Shown here one piece after another: positions 55,290 to 64,000 of a stretch of DNA of 64,000 bases. How positions within the stretch are numbered: position 1 is the first letter of the stretch; every line of letters begins with the position of its first letter. The translations under genes were made by a program, and so were the position numbers. Source of the stretch: Streptomyces sp. S3(2020) (GTDB lineage Bacteria; Actinomycetota; Actinomycetes; Streptomycetales; Streptomycetaceae). Below the pieces are notes generated by a model. That model had not been told where the DNA came from, ran no database searches, and saw nothing but the letters and a program-made list of their open reading frames with translations. Location of the stretch: NCBI RefSeq assembly GCF_013044505.1, contig NZ_JABERD010000026.1, positions 1 to 64,000 on the forward strand, given 5' to 3'.

Positions 55290-55930
55290 GCGACAACCTG
55301 CCGGGGCTCGCTGCTGCCATAGCTGTCGACGTACTCGCTGAAGTCGGCGGCGTCCCGGGCGGCCTCTGCCGTCACTCCTGGGTAGAACTCACCGATCTGG
55401 TCCGGCGGGATGCCGTCTCTTACGAGGGCAGCGACATCTGACGCCGGGATCCTGGTGCCTTGGATGACCGGTTCTCCGCCGCGGACCGACGCGTCGACCG
55501 CGACGTGCTCACGGGGGGTGAGCAGAGCGGGAATGCTACGGCCGTCCTTATAGAAGGGCGCGAGAACATCCACCATCTGGTGGATGACCACGTTGCCCCC
55601 CTTGATCAGGTCTACGGCGGGGTCGGGTTCAGCCAGATAGATCGTGTCCGGACCCGCGACAAGTTTGTACGAGGAGAGGTGCTTCGACTCGCCGAGGTCT
55701 TCCCGGAGCGTGTTCAGCGCACGGCGGATCTTCTGCAACGAAGCCTCTTCGCGCAGCTGCACACAGATGCGGAGTGCGACAACGTCGCGGAACGAGTAGA
55801 GGATCGGCCTCTCGCTGGACATCTCGGGGACGAGCACGGCGCCCTTGGGCCCAGAGGCTCGGCGCCAGTGGGACAGCTGGCGCAGCGTCGCGCCGGAAAG
55901 AGCCGCGGCAAGTTTGGGTTCGTACGACAC
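55286..55930 (-). CDS. DUF433 antitoxin with N-terminal DNA-binding domain
   Basis: A 214-aa protein from a GTG at 55930 with AAGGAGG upstream. Residues 1-75 resemble a MerR-like helix-turn-helix (LRQLSHWRRASGPKGAVLVP, then YSFRDVVALRICVQLREEAS). The C-terminal DUF433 domain contains GEPVIQGTRIPASDVAALVR and GEFYPGVTAEAARDAADF. DUF433 proteins are antitoxins of DUF5615-type toxins. The N-terminal domain probably makes the pair self-regulating, with the promoter in the divergent gap next to jetA. Confidence 0.8.
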   Translation of the reverse strand: MSYEPKLAAALSGATLRQLSHWRRASGPKGAVLVPEMSSERPILYSFRDVVALRICVQLREEASLQKIRRALNTLREDLGESKHLSSYKLVAGPDTIYLAEPDPAVDLIKGGNVVIHQMVDVLAPFYKDGRSIPALLTPREHVAVDASVRGGEPVIQGTRIPASDVAALVRDGIPPDQIGEFYPGVTAEAARDAADFSEYVDSYGSSEPRQVVA

Positions 55931-56163
55931 CGCGTGCCTCCTTCCGTCTTCCGCCCCCATCGATATCGGCCTGAACGTACCCCATTCTCCTGGAGGCCAC
56001 TCAGCACAGAAACCGAAGGGCCCATTCAGGGTGAGCCAGTGACGCCGGACGCCCCCATGCCGCGCACGCCGCTGCCACGGGAATCGCCACATGCCGGCAC
56101 ACGTCCGTGGGATTTTCGGCCACCCACCGGCGGCGCCCGTATGCGCCGCGTAACCTCACGGGC

Positions 56164-57792
56164 ATGGGGGCATCAGCATCCGGTGCAGGTCAGGACGCCG
56201 ACGAGGAGGCGCGGCGGCGGCTGAACGCGTACACGTACCTCAGCGCGCCCGAGCGGCTGGAGCACGTCGCGATCATGCGGGTCTTCTGCGGAACGCTGCT
56301 GGCGGACCTCGCCGTCCCGGACATCATGGCGAAACTGCGCCAGGCCAGTGCTTCCGCCGCAGGACTCGACGCCGACACCCTCACGGTCCGACTGGAACAG
56401 CTGGTCCAGTGGGGAAACCTGCTCCGCAGCAGCCACACGGTGAACGCGTCCAGCATCAGCGAGTACCAGCGTTCCCGCTCGCGCTACCAGCTGTCGAAAC
56501 TGGGCGAACGTATCCAGCGGGACGCCGACGGAGTCCTGGCCGAAGCCGACGCCGCCCGCGAGGTGAGCAACGAACTGCTGGCACTGGTTGAGCGCGGACT
56601 ACGGGAGCTGGCCGACCTCGTGACCGCGCCGGGCGGCGTCGAGCCGCAGAACGGACTGGAGCGGATCAGCACGCTGTTCGTGCAGTTCACCGAGTTCGCG
56701 GACTCCATACGCGACTTCTACGCCTACCTCGGCCAGGTGCTCTCCCGCTACGACCTGGACAGCGCCGAGTACCAAGGCTTCAAGGAGCTGCTCCTGGACT
56801 ACGTCGAGGCGATCACGGAGGACGTGGCGTTCCGCGCGCCCCGGATCTCGGCGGCGTTGGACACCCTGTGGCCGCACATCCCGGCTCTGCTGGACCGGCT
56901 GGACTCCCACGCCCAGGGGCTCACCGGGCTCTCGGCGCAGGCGCAGGGCGAAAGCCGCCCGGAGGTCCGGATCCAGCGCAGCCGGGGCCGCGAATTCGCG
57001 GACTGGGAGGGCCTGCGCGGCTGGTTCAGCAACATCGACGGTCAGGGCAGCCAGGTCGACCAGCTACGCGATGCCACCCTGCGCGCGTTGCAGTCGTTGC
57101 TCGCCAATGCCAAGCGGATGCTGCGATCGGCCACCGGGGAGATGTCCCGGCGCAAGGATCTGCTGCGGTTGGCCCGCTGGTTCGACGAAGCGGCGCCGCG
57201 GGACGCACACGACATCGCCGTCGCCGCCTTCGGGCTGTACGGCGCCCGCCATCTGGGCATACCTCCGGCCACCGACGAGGTGGTGCCCGCATACACGAGC
57301 TGGTGGACCGGTCCGGTGGTCGAGGTGCCGGTGGCCCTGCGCGAAAGAGGCAGCCGAGCCCAGCGTGGCCGGGCCTCAGCGGTGGAGGACCACTCCGCGC
57401 AGAAGCAGCTGCTGAGGGAGGCAGCCCGTCAGCGGGCGGCGGCCAGAGCAGCGGCAGCCGACGAACTGCGCAGCGCGTCCGGCCGGTTCGCCGAGGTACG
57501 CCTCACGTCAGCGGCGCTCGGCCTGCTCTTGGAGCTGCTGGCCACAGCGCTCGGAAACGCACAGCTCAGCAGGCCCGTCAGCACGGACGGGGAGTGGACG
57601 GCGGGGTTCGACCTCGACTCGGCCAGCAGTGAAGACGCCGAACTGCGTATCCGCCTCACCGTGCGCCGGACGGCAGGCACGCGAACGGTGCTGTACTCGG
57701 CCGACGGCGACCTGCTGCTGGACGACCTGGAGCTGGACATCGGTCGCACCTCCGCCGCGGTCGACGGCGAAGCGGAGGCGAGCGTGTCATGA
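56164..57792 (+). CDS. jetA: Wadjet type II subunit JetA (TIGR02677/DUF2397)
   Basis: A 542-aa protein from ATG 56164 (a longer frame to 56107 starts in intergenic sequence). It has the JetA/DUF2397 pattern: a kleisin-like helical body with an N-terminal winged-helix region (LNAYTYLSAPERLEHVAIMR, then LVQWGNLLRS) and long helices (LERISTLFVQFTEFADSIRDFYAYL). JetA bridges the SMC-like heads of JetC in the Wadjet complex that loads on and extrudes plasmid DNA. The stop overlaps jetB by 4 bases. Confidence 0.9.
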   Translation: MGASASGAGQDADEEARRRLNAYTYLSAPERLEHVAIMRVFCGTLLADLAVPDIMAKLRQASASAAGLDADTLTVRLEQLVQWGNLLRSSHTVNASSISEYQRSRSRYQLSKLGERIQRDADGVLAEADAAREVSNELLALVERGLRELADLVTAPGGVEPQNGLERISTLFVQFTEFADSIRDFYAYLGQVLSRYDLDSAEYQGFKELLLDYVEAITEDVAFRAPRISAALDTLWPHIPALLDRLDSHAQGLTGLSAQAQGESRPEVRIQRSRGREFADWEGLRGWFSNIDGQGSQVDQLRDATLRALQSLLANAKRMLRSATGEMSRRKDLLRLARWFDEAAPRDAHDIAVAAFGLYGARHLGIPPATDEVVPAYTSWWTGPVVEVPVALRERGSRAQRGRASAVEDHSAQKQLLREAARQRAAARAAAADELRSASGRFAEVRLTSAALGLLLELLATALGNAQLSRPVSTDGEWTAGFDLDSASSEDAELRIRLTVRRTAGTRTVLYSADGDLLLDDLELDIGRTSAAVDGEAEASVS

Positions 57793-59114
57793 CCCTCCCC
57801 TCGACTCACGACGTAGCCCTGGCAGCCGAGCGCCGCACCGCCGCCCGGTTGCTGCTCGCCCACCCGCTGATCGCGTCGGACGGCCCCCACGCCGACCTCT
57901 TCCCGCTGATCCGCAGGCACGCCGACTGGCTGGGCAAACGGTTCCAGCAGGTGCTCGGCTACCGCCTCCTGGTCGACAGCTCCTACGCCCGGCTGTTCAA
58001 GGCGGGGCTGGGGGCGGGTTCGGGTCATCGGCTGGAGCGCTCCACCGGCACCCCATTCACCCCACACACGTACGCCTGCCTCGCGCTGGCCCTGTCCGTG
58101 CTGGTGACCGCGCCCGGGCAGATGCTGCTGTCACATCTGGTCGCCGATATCAGGGCTGCCGCAGCCGACGCCGGGATCGAGCTGGAGGAAACGGGCCGGG
58201 CGGCCGGGAAGCGGACCCTGGTCGCGGCTCTGCGCCAGCTCGTCGACTGGGGTGTGCTCATCGAGACCGAGGGCCATGTGGCCGCGCTTGCGCAGGAGGC
58301 GGGCGGAGAAGCCCTGATCACGATAGACCGGGAGCTGGCACGCGTGGTCGTCGCCGGCCCGTTATCCCAGGCACGGGACGGCGCCGACCTGGTCCGGCAG
58401 GCAGCGGACCCGGGCTTCGGCGGACCACGCACCTACGTGCGCCGGATGCTCGTCGAGACACCCGTCGTCCACCTCGACGAGCTGACGGACGCCGAGCGTG
58501 ACTGGCTGCGCACCCGGCAGCGCCGGGAAGCCCAGGCTTTCTCCGAACTCCTGGGCCTGGAGATGGAGATCCGTGCCGAGGGCGTGGCGCTGGTGGACCC
58601 CGAGGAAGAGCTCACGGATCTGCACCTGCCAGGCACCGGGACCGTCGCACAGGCCGCGCTGCTGCTGGGGGAACGGCTCGTGGAACGGCTTCGGCCGCAG
58701 GAACCGGGGCATCCGGCGACCGGCGGGACGCTCGTCATCGGGGTGGCCGTCCCGGACGGCCTGGTGGATGAGGTGCTGGTCGGGCTGATCGCCGAGTACG
58801 GGCAGCGCAGCAACTGGCAACGCGGCTACCTGGAGGACCTTCCCTCCCTGCGAGAGGCCGTACTGGACCTGCTGGTCCGCATGCGGCTGATGGCCCGCGC
58901 GGGCCGGCTGCGCGCCGAGGGCGAAGGACTGCCGGAGCGGTACGTCGAAGAGGCGTCGGAAGGACGCTCGGTGACCGATGTCCATGGCGCACGGCCCGGC
59001 GGTGACGGCTGGGTGCTGCTGGCCGCAGCGGCCCGCTACGCCACCCAAGTCACGGTGCGCCCGGCCACCGCAGCCGGCAAAGGCACGGACGTTCAAGAGG
59101 AGTTGCCGCTATGA
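57789..59114 (+). CDS. jetB: Wadjet type II subunit JetB (TIGR02678/DUF2398)
   Basis: A 441-aa protein of the KITE-like JetB family. The order of conserved segments (RRHADWLGKRFQQVLGYRLL, TYACLALALSVLVTAPGQ, ELTDAERDWLRTRQRRE, and VAVPDGLVDEVLVG) fits DUF2398. It binds JetA and helps hold the JetC dimer. Starts with an ATG overlapping jetA and overlaps jetC (ATGA), so all three are stoichiometrically coupled. Confidence 0.9.
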   Translation: MTLPSTHDVALAAERRTAARLLLAHPLIASDGPHADLFPLIRRHADWLGKRFQQVLGYRLLVDSSYARLFKAGLGAGSGHRLERSTGTPFTPHTYACLALALSVLVTAPGQMLLSHLVADIRAAAADAGIELEETGRAAGKRTLVAALRQLVDWGVLIETEGHVAALAQEAGGEALITIDRELARVVVAGPLSQARDGADLVRQAADPGFGGPRTYVRRMLVETPVVHLDELTDAERDWLRTRQRREAQAFSELLGLEMEIRAEGVALVDPEEELTDLHLPGTGTVAQAALLLGERLVERLRPQEPGHPATGGTLVIGVAVPDGLVDEVLVGLIAEYGQRSNWQRGYLEDLPSLREAVLDLLVRMRLMARAGRLRAEGEGLPERYVEEASEGRSVTDVHGARPGGDGWVLLAAAARYATQVTVRPATAAGKGTDVQEELPL

Positions 59115-62100
59115 CCACCGACGCGCGTGGCCTCGTTCCGCTGCCGCGTTCCGGCGCTGCGACAGCCGCCGGCCCCGCAACGACCAGCGGCACCCGCTTC
59201 CGGCTGCACCGGGCGGGCATCCAGAACGTCTGGCAGTACGACGAGCAGGAGTTCTCCTTCGGCGACGGACGGCTGCTGCTGCGCGGCAAGAACGGCGCGG
59301 GCAAGTCCAAGGCCCTGGAGATGCTGCTCCCGTATCTTCTGGACGGCGACTCCCGGGCACTGGACGCGACCGGCACCGGCCGGACCACGCTCGCGTGGCT
59401 GATGCTGGACGGGTTCGAGCAGACCAACCGTCTCGGGTACCTGTGGGTGGAGTTCCGGGGCACGGACAACGACGGCGGTCACCGCCACCTGACGCTCGGT
59501 GCCGCCATCCGCGCCTCGAAGTCGACGCAGAAGGCGGTGCCGACGTTCTTCGTCACCCCGCTGCGGATCGGTGAGGACCTGCACCTGGTCGAGGCCGGTA
59601 AGCCGCTGCCGGTTGACCGGCTCAAGGAGATCGTCGGCTCCGACAACACGACCGACCGTGCGGTCCAGCACCGCTCGCGCGTGGCCCGGGAACTGTTCGG
59701 CATCACCGACGCGACGCGCTACCGCAACCTCACCCAGCTCCTCCACCGGCTGCGGCGCCCGACGGTCGGCGACCGGATCGAACACGGGGGCCTGGTCTCC
59801 CTGCTGAGCGAGACCCTGCCGGGGCTCGACGAGGACGTGGTCGAGAAGGTGGCGCGCAACCTCCACGACCTCGACGCCGTACGGGACGAACTCGGCCGCC
59901 TGGAACGCACCGACGCGGCCTTGCGCACGTTCCTCACCAGTTACCGCGGCTACCTGGCCGGGGTCCTGCGCACTTCCGCCCAGAGAGTGAGCCACGAGCT
60001 GGGCGTCCTGACTCAGCGGCGCCGGGCGGCCGGAGACGCCGCACAGCGGACGAGCGACCTGAGGACGCAGGAGGAGGAGTCGGAGGGCCGACTGGAGACC
60101 CTGCGCGACGAGGAACAGAACGCCCGGACCGACCTGGCCGCCCTGCACGCCAGTCACGCCTACCGCAGCCTGCGCGAACTGTCGGAGCGCCGCGGCACGG
60201 TGGAGGCGCTGCACACCGCCGCCGCAGCCGTGTTCACCACCCTTCACAACGCCCACGACGCGGAGGAGGGCTCGGCGGAGCGGCTGGCCGAAGGTGTCGA
60301 ACACCTCGGAAGCCGACTGGCCGAGCTGGGAACCGAACACCGGGAGCTGCTGACGCAGGCGGAGAAGGCCGGGCTTCCCACCGGCCATCTCGGTGAGGCG
60401 GTGGCTCTGCCGCGCACGGATCTGGCCCAGGCCGCCGAGACCGAGCTGACGACTCCGGACGGGGAGACGCGTACCGTACGGCACCGGTCGGTGGCCCGCG
60501 TGGACACGGTCACGGCGCGGGAAGGGCTGCGGTCCTGGCAGAACCAGTTGGAGGACGCCGAGTCGGTCGCGAGAAACCGGGCCCGGATGGTTCAGGAGGT
60601 GACCCGCCTCATCTCACGGGCGGACGAGGCACGGGCCGCGGCGGCTCAGGCCGATGCCGAGCGCGAACGGCTGGAGGGCGAGGCGGAAGACGCCGCCGGC
60701 CATCTCGACGGCAGCCGCCAGAAGGTCGCTGAGGAGAGCGGCGCCTACTCCCGCCAAGTCGCCGAGTGGGCGGCGCGCACGCGGACTGCGCTGGGCCCCG
60801 ACTGCCCGTCGCTGGAAGCCGTCCACGCCACCGTCGGCCACGAGACCTCCACCGACGCGCCGTTCGCGGACCGCACGCTGCCGCCCGACGTCGACAGCCA
60901 AGCGTGGCGGACAGCTCAGGCCGCGTGGGAGCCGTACGGCGAGGAACTCACCGGACTCCGGGACGCCCTGGCAGTCGGCGTCAGCCGGCTCGGCGAGGAA
61001 CTCGACCGCCTGGCGAGGCAGAAGCGGGACTGGGAGCAACGTACCGACCCCGAGCCGCCGGCCCCGGACCATCGTGCCGCCGCGAGGACACCGGGCAGCG
61101 GAGCCCCCTTCTATCGGCTCGTGGACTTCGTGGACGACCTGGCTCCGGCTGAACGTGCTGGCCTGGAAGGGGCTTTGGAGGCGAGCGGAATCCTGGACGC
61201 GTGGGTGAGCGCGGACGGCGTCCTGCTCGATCCCCGCACCCGGGACACCCTTCTCCAGCCGGGTCCCTCGCTGTCCGACGGGCCGACTCTCGCCTCGGCC
61301 CTGCGCCCAGCCCCTGAACCGGGTTGCGGCGTCTCCTCCGAGCAGGTGGGGGGTCTCCTGGCCAGCATCGCACTCGCATCGGCACAGGAGACCTCCGCGC
61401 ACAACACAGTGTTCTACGACGGCAGTTGGCGTCTGGGCGTGCTCAGCGGTCGTCATGACAAGGGCGACACCGAGTATGTGGGGGCCGCCGTACGCGCCGA
61501 GACTCGGCGGCGCATCCTCGCCGAGCTGGAGGAGCGGATCGCGCATACGGAACAGCGGCTGGCCGATGTCCGCGAGGAGCTCGCCGTAGCCGATGCGATG
61601 CGTCGGGCTCTCACGCTCGCGGAACGGGACTTCCCCAGGGCACGGAATCTCGCGGACGCGTGGAGCAGGACTGAATCAGCCGAGCGGACCTTGCGCGACC
61701 TGACCGCCAAGGCGACCCGGGCGGCGCGGCTGGCCGAGGAGGCCCGCGCTCTCGCGGTATCGGCGCGGACCAAGTCGGAGGCCACCGCCACCGCCCACGA
61801 CCTGCCCGGCGACCCTGCCGCCCTGGACCGTGTGCGCACCGCACTGGCTGGCCTCCTCAGCGGTATCGGGCATCTGCGCAGGGCCGTCGGCGGCATGGGC
61901 GAGCGGCTCGGCACGAACCAGGCCGATGCCGACCGGTACGGACGCGCCCGGGAGGATCGCCTGGCCGCGGACGAGAGCTACCGGCTCCACCTCGCCGGAC
62001 TGCGCACCGCTGAGCAGGACCTGCGCACCCGAGAGGAGGCGATCGGGTCTTCCGAGGAGGAGATCCTCTCCCGCGAACAGGACGCCAAGCAGCGCATCAC

Positions 62101-63367
62101 GAACGCCGTCCAAGCACTCCCCGCGGCGCAACGAGCTCGCGACGATTTCCACGACCTGCGCGTGCGCGCGGAAGAGGACGAGAAACGCCTGCGCGGGACC
62201 CTGGCGGACCAGGAGACGGCGGTCATCGACACCGGCAGCGCTCTGCGCGGGGCTCTCGGCCGACCGGAGGTGGTGCTCGGTGCCGGTCTTGACCGGTCCT
62301 CGCTGCCTGAGTACATGTCGGACGATCCCGGCACGGACGTGCGCAGCCGTCTGCGAGCGCTTCGGACCCTCGCCGAGGCCGTGGAGCAGGCCCTCGGCCG
62401 CCCGAAGGGCGAGGTGTCGGACAGCGCCCTGCTCATCCGGCACACCGCGCTACGCGACCAGCTGGCGGGCGGGTACGACGCACAGCTGGAGGAACGCGAC
62501 GGCATCAAGGTGTGCCGCTTGGTCGACGACCACGGGTCCCATGACGTCGCGGCCGTGGGCGAGCGGATCGCCGTGCAGGCGGCGGAGGCCCGGGGGCGGC
62601 TCACCGAGCGTGAACGTGAGGTCTTCCAGCGGTTCCTGACCGGCGAGCTCGGTGACCACCTCTCGGCGCAGGTCATCACCGCGGCGAACCTGGTCGCCGC
62701 TCTCAACGACACCCTGCGGACCGTGCGCACCTCCCACGGCCTCGGCGTCGAGCTGCTGTGGAAACTGGACGAGGACGTGGACGCGGATGTGCGCGCGGCC
62801 GTCGAGCTGCTGCGCAGTCCGTCGAGCCTCAGGACTCGCGATCAGACCGAGCAGCTGCGCGAGGTACTGCAACGCCGGATCGAGGACGCCCGCCGTGCCG
62901 ACCCGTCAGCCGGTTACGCCGCCCATCTGCGGACCGCGCTGGACTACCGCGACTGGTTCCGCTTCCACACCTTCGTGGTCGAGGACGCGGCTCCGGGCCG
63001 CCGTCGGAAACTGACCGGACGGACCGGTCTCAGCCAGGGCGAACAACGGGTTCTCTCCTACCTCGTGCTCTTCGCCGCGGCTGCCGCCCACTTCACCAGC
63101 CTCGCCGAGTCGGCACCGCACGCGCCGCGCCTGATCCTCCTGGACGACGCCTTCGCCAAAGTCGATGAACCCACCCATGGCCGACTGGGCCGTATCCTCG
63201 TCGACCTCGATCTCGACTTCGTCCTCACCAGCGAGCGGCTCATGGGCAACTGGCCCGAGGTTCCGTCCCTGCACATCTACGAGTGCCTCCGTGACCCCCA
63301 CGTACGCGGGGTGGCCACCCTGCACTACACCTGGAACGGTCGGCACCGGCGTCTGGTGTCCGTATGA
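59111..63367 (+). CDS. jetC: Wadjet type II SMC-like ATPase JetC (TIGR02680)
   Basis: A 1418-aa SMC/MukB-like ATPase. Walker A is LRGKNGAGKSKALEM (Lys 65). Long coiled coils fill the middle (for example QEVTRLISRADEARAAAAQA; ELEERIAHTEQRLADVREEL). The C-terminal head has the ABC signature TGLSQGEQRVLSYL and Walker B RLILLDDAFAKVDEP. JetC extrudes and helps cleave circular plasmid DNA with JetA, JetB and the nuclease JetD. The start overlaps jetB. Confidence 0.93.
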   Translation: MTTDARGLVPLPRSGAATAAGPATTSGTRFRLHRAGIQNVWQYDEQEFSFGDGRLLLRGKNGAGKSKALEMLLPYLLDGDSRALDATGTGRTTLAWLMLDGFEQTNRLGYLWVEFRGTDNDGGHRHLTLGAAIRASKSTQKAVPTFFVTPLRIGEDLHLVEAGKPLPVDRLKEIVGSDNTTDRAVQHRSRVARELFGITDATRYRNLTQLLHRLRRPTVGDRIEHGGLVSLLSETLPGLDEDVVEKVARNLHDLDAVRDELGRLERTDAALRTFLTSYRGYLAGVLRTSAQRVSHELGVLTQRRRAAGDAAQRTSDLRTQEEESEGRLETLRDEEQNARTDLAALHASHAYRSLRELSERRGTVEALHTAAAAVFTTLHNAHDAEEGSAERLAEGVEHLGSRLAELGTEHRELLTQAEKAGLPTGHLGEAVALPRTDLAQAAETELTTPDGETRTVRHRSVARVDTVTAREGLRSWQNQLEDAESVARNRARMVQEVTRLISRADEARAAAAQADAERERLEGEAEDAAGHLDGSRQKVAEESGAYSRQVAEWAARTRTALGPDCPSLEAVHATVGHETSTDAPFADRTLPPDVDSQAWRTAQAAWEPYGEELTGLRDALAVGVSRLGEELDRLARQKRDWEQRTDPEPPAPDHRAAARTPGSGAPFYRLVDFVDDLAPAERAGLEGALEASGILDAWVSADGVLLDPRTRDTLLQPGPSLSDGPTLASALRPAPEPGCGVSSEQVGGLLASIALASAQETSAHNTVFYDGSWRLGVLSGRHDKGDTEYVGAAVRAETRRRILAELEERIAHTEQRLADVREELAVADAMRRALTLAERDFPRARNLADAWSRTESAERTLRDLTAKATRAARLAEEARALAVSARTKSEATATAHDLPGDPAALDRVRTALAGLLSGIGHLRRAVGGMGERLGTNQADADRYGRAREDRLAADESYRLHLAGLRTAEQDLRTREEAIGSSEEEILSREQDAKQRITNAVQALPAAQRARDDFHDLRVRAEEDEKRLRGTLADQETAVIDTGSALRGALGRPEVVLGAGLDRSSLPEYMSDDPGTDVRSRLRALRTLAEAVEQALGRPKGEVSDSALLIRHTALRDQLAGGYDAQLEERDGIKVCRLVDDHGSHDVAAVGERIAVQAAEARGRLTEREREVFQRFLTGELGDHLSAQVITAANLVAALNDTLRTVRTSHGLGVELLWKLDEDVDADVRAAVELLRSPSSLRTRDQTEQLREVLQRRIEDARRADPSAGYAAHLRTALDYRDWFRFHTFVVEDAAPGRRRKLTGRTGLSQGEQRVLSYLVLFAAAAAHFTSLAESAPHAPRLILLDDAFAKVDEPTHGRLGRILVDLDLDFVLTSERLMGNWPEVPSLHIYECLRDPHVRGVATLHYTWNGRHRRLVSV

Positions 63368-64000
63368 GCGGGCTGCCCGCCGCAACGCGCGACTGGCTGA
63401 CGGGACCTGGACTCACCCGGCTCTGGGAGAGCGTACGCAAACGCCTGGAGAGCAACGGCGTACAGGCCACGGGTTCGCTCCGGCTGACCGCGATGAATGC
63501 CCAGGAACGCAACGACCTGTCTCTCCTGCTGGGCAAACCCCTCACAGGTGCCGCCGTGACCATACGGCTCGACGTGCTCGACGCACGGCTACGCTCCTCG
63601 GCCGCCGGACTCGGCCTCAGACAGACACTGGAGGAACTCGGCCCGCCACTCACCGACCGCCGTGCCGCCCGCGCGGACGTGGCGGCACGTAGGGAGCAGG
63701 TGTGGTCGTCCCTTGCTTCGTCACTGGACGCCTCGCCGCTCGCCGAGCAGGAATGGCCGCGGCAGTGGTACGACCTGCTGCGCCGTGCCGGTGTTCCGAG
63801 AGGAGTGACGCCCGAAGCGGCGACTTGGACACTCCAGCAGGCGGTCCAGGTCCTCACCGCTCTCCTCGGACCCGAAGTTCCTGAACGCAATGGCACACGC
63901 GGCCGGGGAGAACTCGCCGCCATGGCGACAGGCTCCGCGCACGGCCTGGACGACGGCACCTGGCTCGCACGCCTCGTCCAACGCGGGGTCGCCCTCGCCC
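63364..64000 (+). CDS. jetD: Wadjet type II nuclease JetD (TIGR02679/DUF2399), 3' end outside window
   Basis: Starts with an ATG overlapping the jetC stop and stays open to the window edge, 212 codons. The visible N-terminal region is WLTGPGLTRLWESVRKRLES and RLDVLDARLRSSAAGLGLRQ, matching the DUF2399 N-terminal half. The TOPRIM-like catalytic domain that cuts the plasmid would lie beyond 64000. Completes the four-gene type II Wadjet operon. Confidence 0.85.
   Translation, partial: MSGLPAATRDWLTGPGLTRLWESVRKRLESNGVQATGSLRLTAMNAQERNDLSLLLGKPLTGAAVTIRLDVLDARLRSSAAGLGLRQTLEELGPPLTDRRAARADVAARREQVWSSLASSLDASPLAEQEWPRQWYDLLRRAGVPRGVTPEAATWTLQQAVQVLTALLGPEVPERNGTRGRGELAAMATGSAHGLDDGTWLARLVQRGVALA

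Noticed and set aside
1..64000. CRISPR arrays, rRNA genes and transposases
   Set aside because: No regularly spaced repeats, rRNA sequence or transposase-like protein was seen on either strand.

Overview
This is a high-GC window with GTG, TTG and ATG starts, many 4-nt ATGA overlaps, DUF317, DUF397 and Pgl-type families, and long antisense open frames caused by GC bias. All of this points to a Streptomyces chromosome or a close relative. No rRNA, complete tRNA or CRISPR array was seen.

Left part (1-17 kb). The left edge looks like the 5' part of a minus-strand group II intron, ending just upstream of a mobilisation pair (mobC plus a MobA/VirD2-type relaxase). This pair is probably a remnant of an integrated mobilisable element. 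Then come an orphan PD-(D/E)XK-like nuclease, a lipoprotein, a small hypothetical, a DUF317 protein, an aminoglycoside-phosphotransferase-fold kinase and an HTH-TPR regulator. The regulator is divergent from a three-gene operon (Gfo/Idh-like oxidoreductase, SAM methyltransferase, family-2 glycosyltransferase) that looks like a small biosynthetic cassette. The core gene valS follows, convergent and separated from it by a bidirectional terminator, then a P-loop kinase-like gene and two unrecognised genes.

Middle (18.5-25.7 kb). A STAND-type conflict locus: a 139-aa protein ending in a YQAGRDQ motif, then two tandem paralogous NB-ARC/TPR proteins. Each is followed by an overlapping DUF397 gene broken at the same codon by a poly-C tract (C9 in one, C11 in the other, where C10 would restore both). 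A membrane-anchored Mrr-like nuclease converges on the locus. A degenerate 3' half of a serine-tRNA-like sequence at about 25.64 kb may be an attachment-site scar at the edge of the next island.

Right part (25.8-64 kb) is a defence island. It holds a complete BREX type 2 (Pgl) set on the minus strand (pglW, pglX, pglY, pglZ, brxD, brxHI). A plus-strand three-gene module (HEPN-like protein, KGGVGR-variant ParA-like ATPase, P-loop ATPase) sits between pglX and pglW. Next is a minus-strand four-gene set: a QatB-like protein, a QueC/QatC-like enzyme, an EACC1-like membrane component and a caspase-like protease. The qatB/qatC pair and the EACC1/caspase pair are each translationally coupled. This is the best candidate here for an undescribed system, because QatA and QatD are missing and a caspase effector takes their place. 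A DUF433/DUF5615 toxin-antitoxin pair and a type II Wadjet operon (jetA, jetB, jetC and a jetD cut by the window end) complete the island. pglY carries a G10 tract, so simple-repeat slippage may be a recurring control theme in this window.
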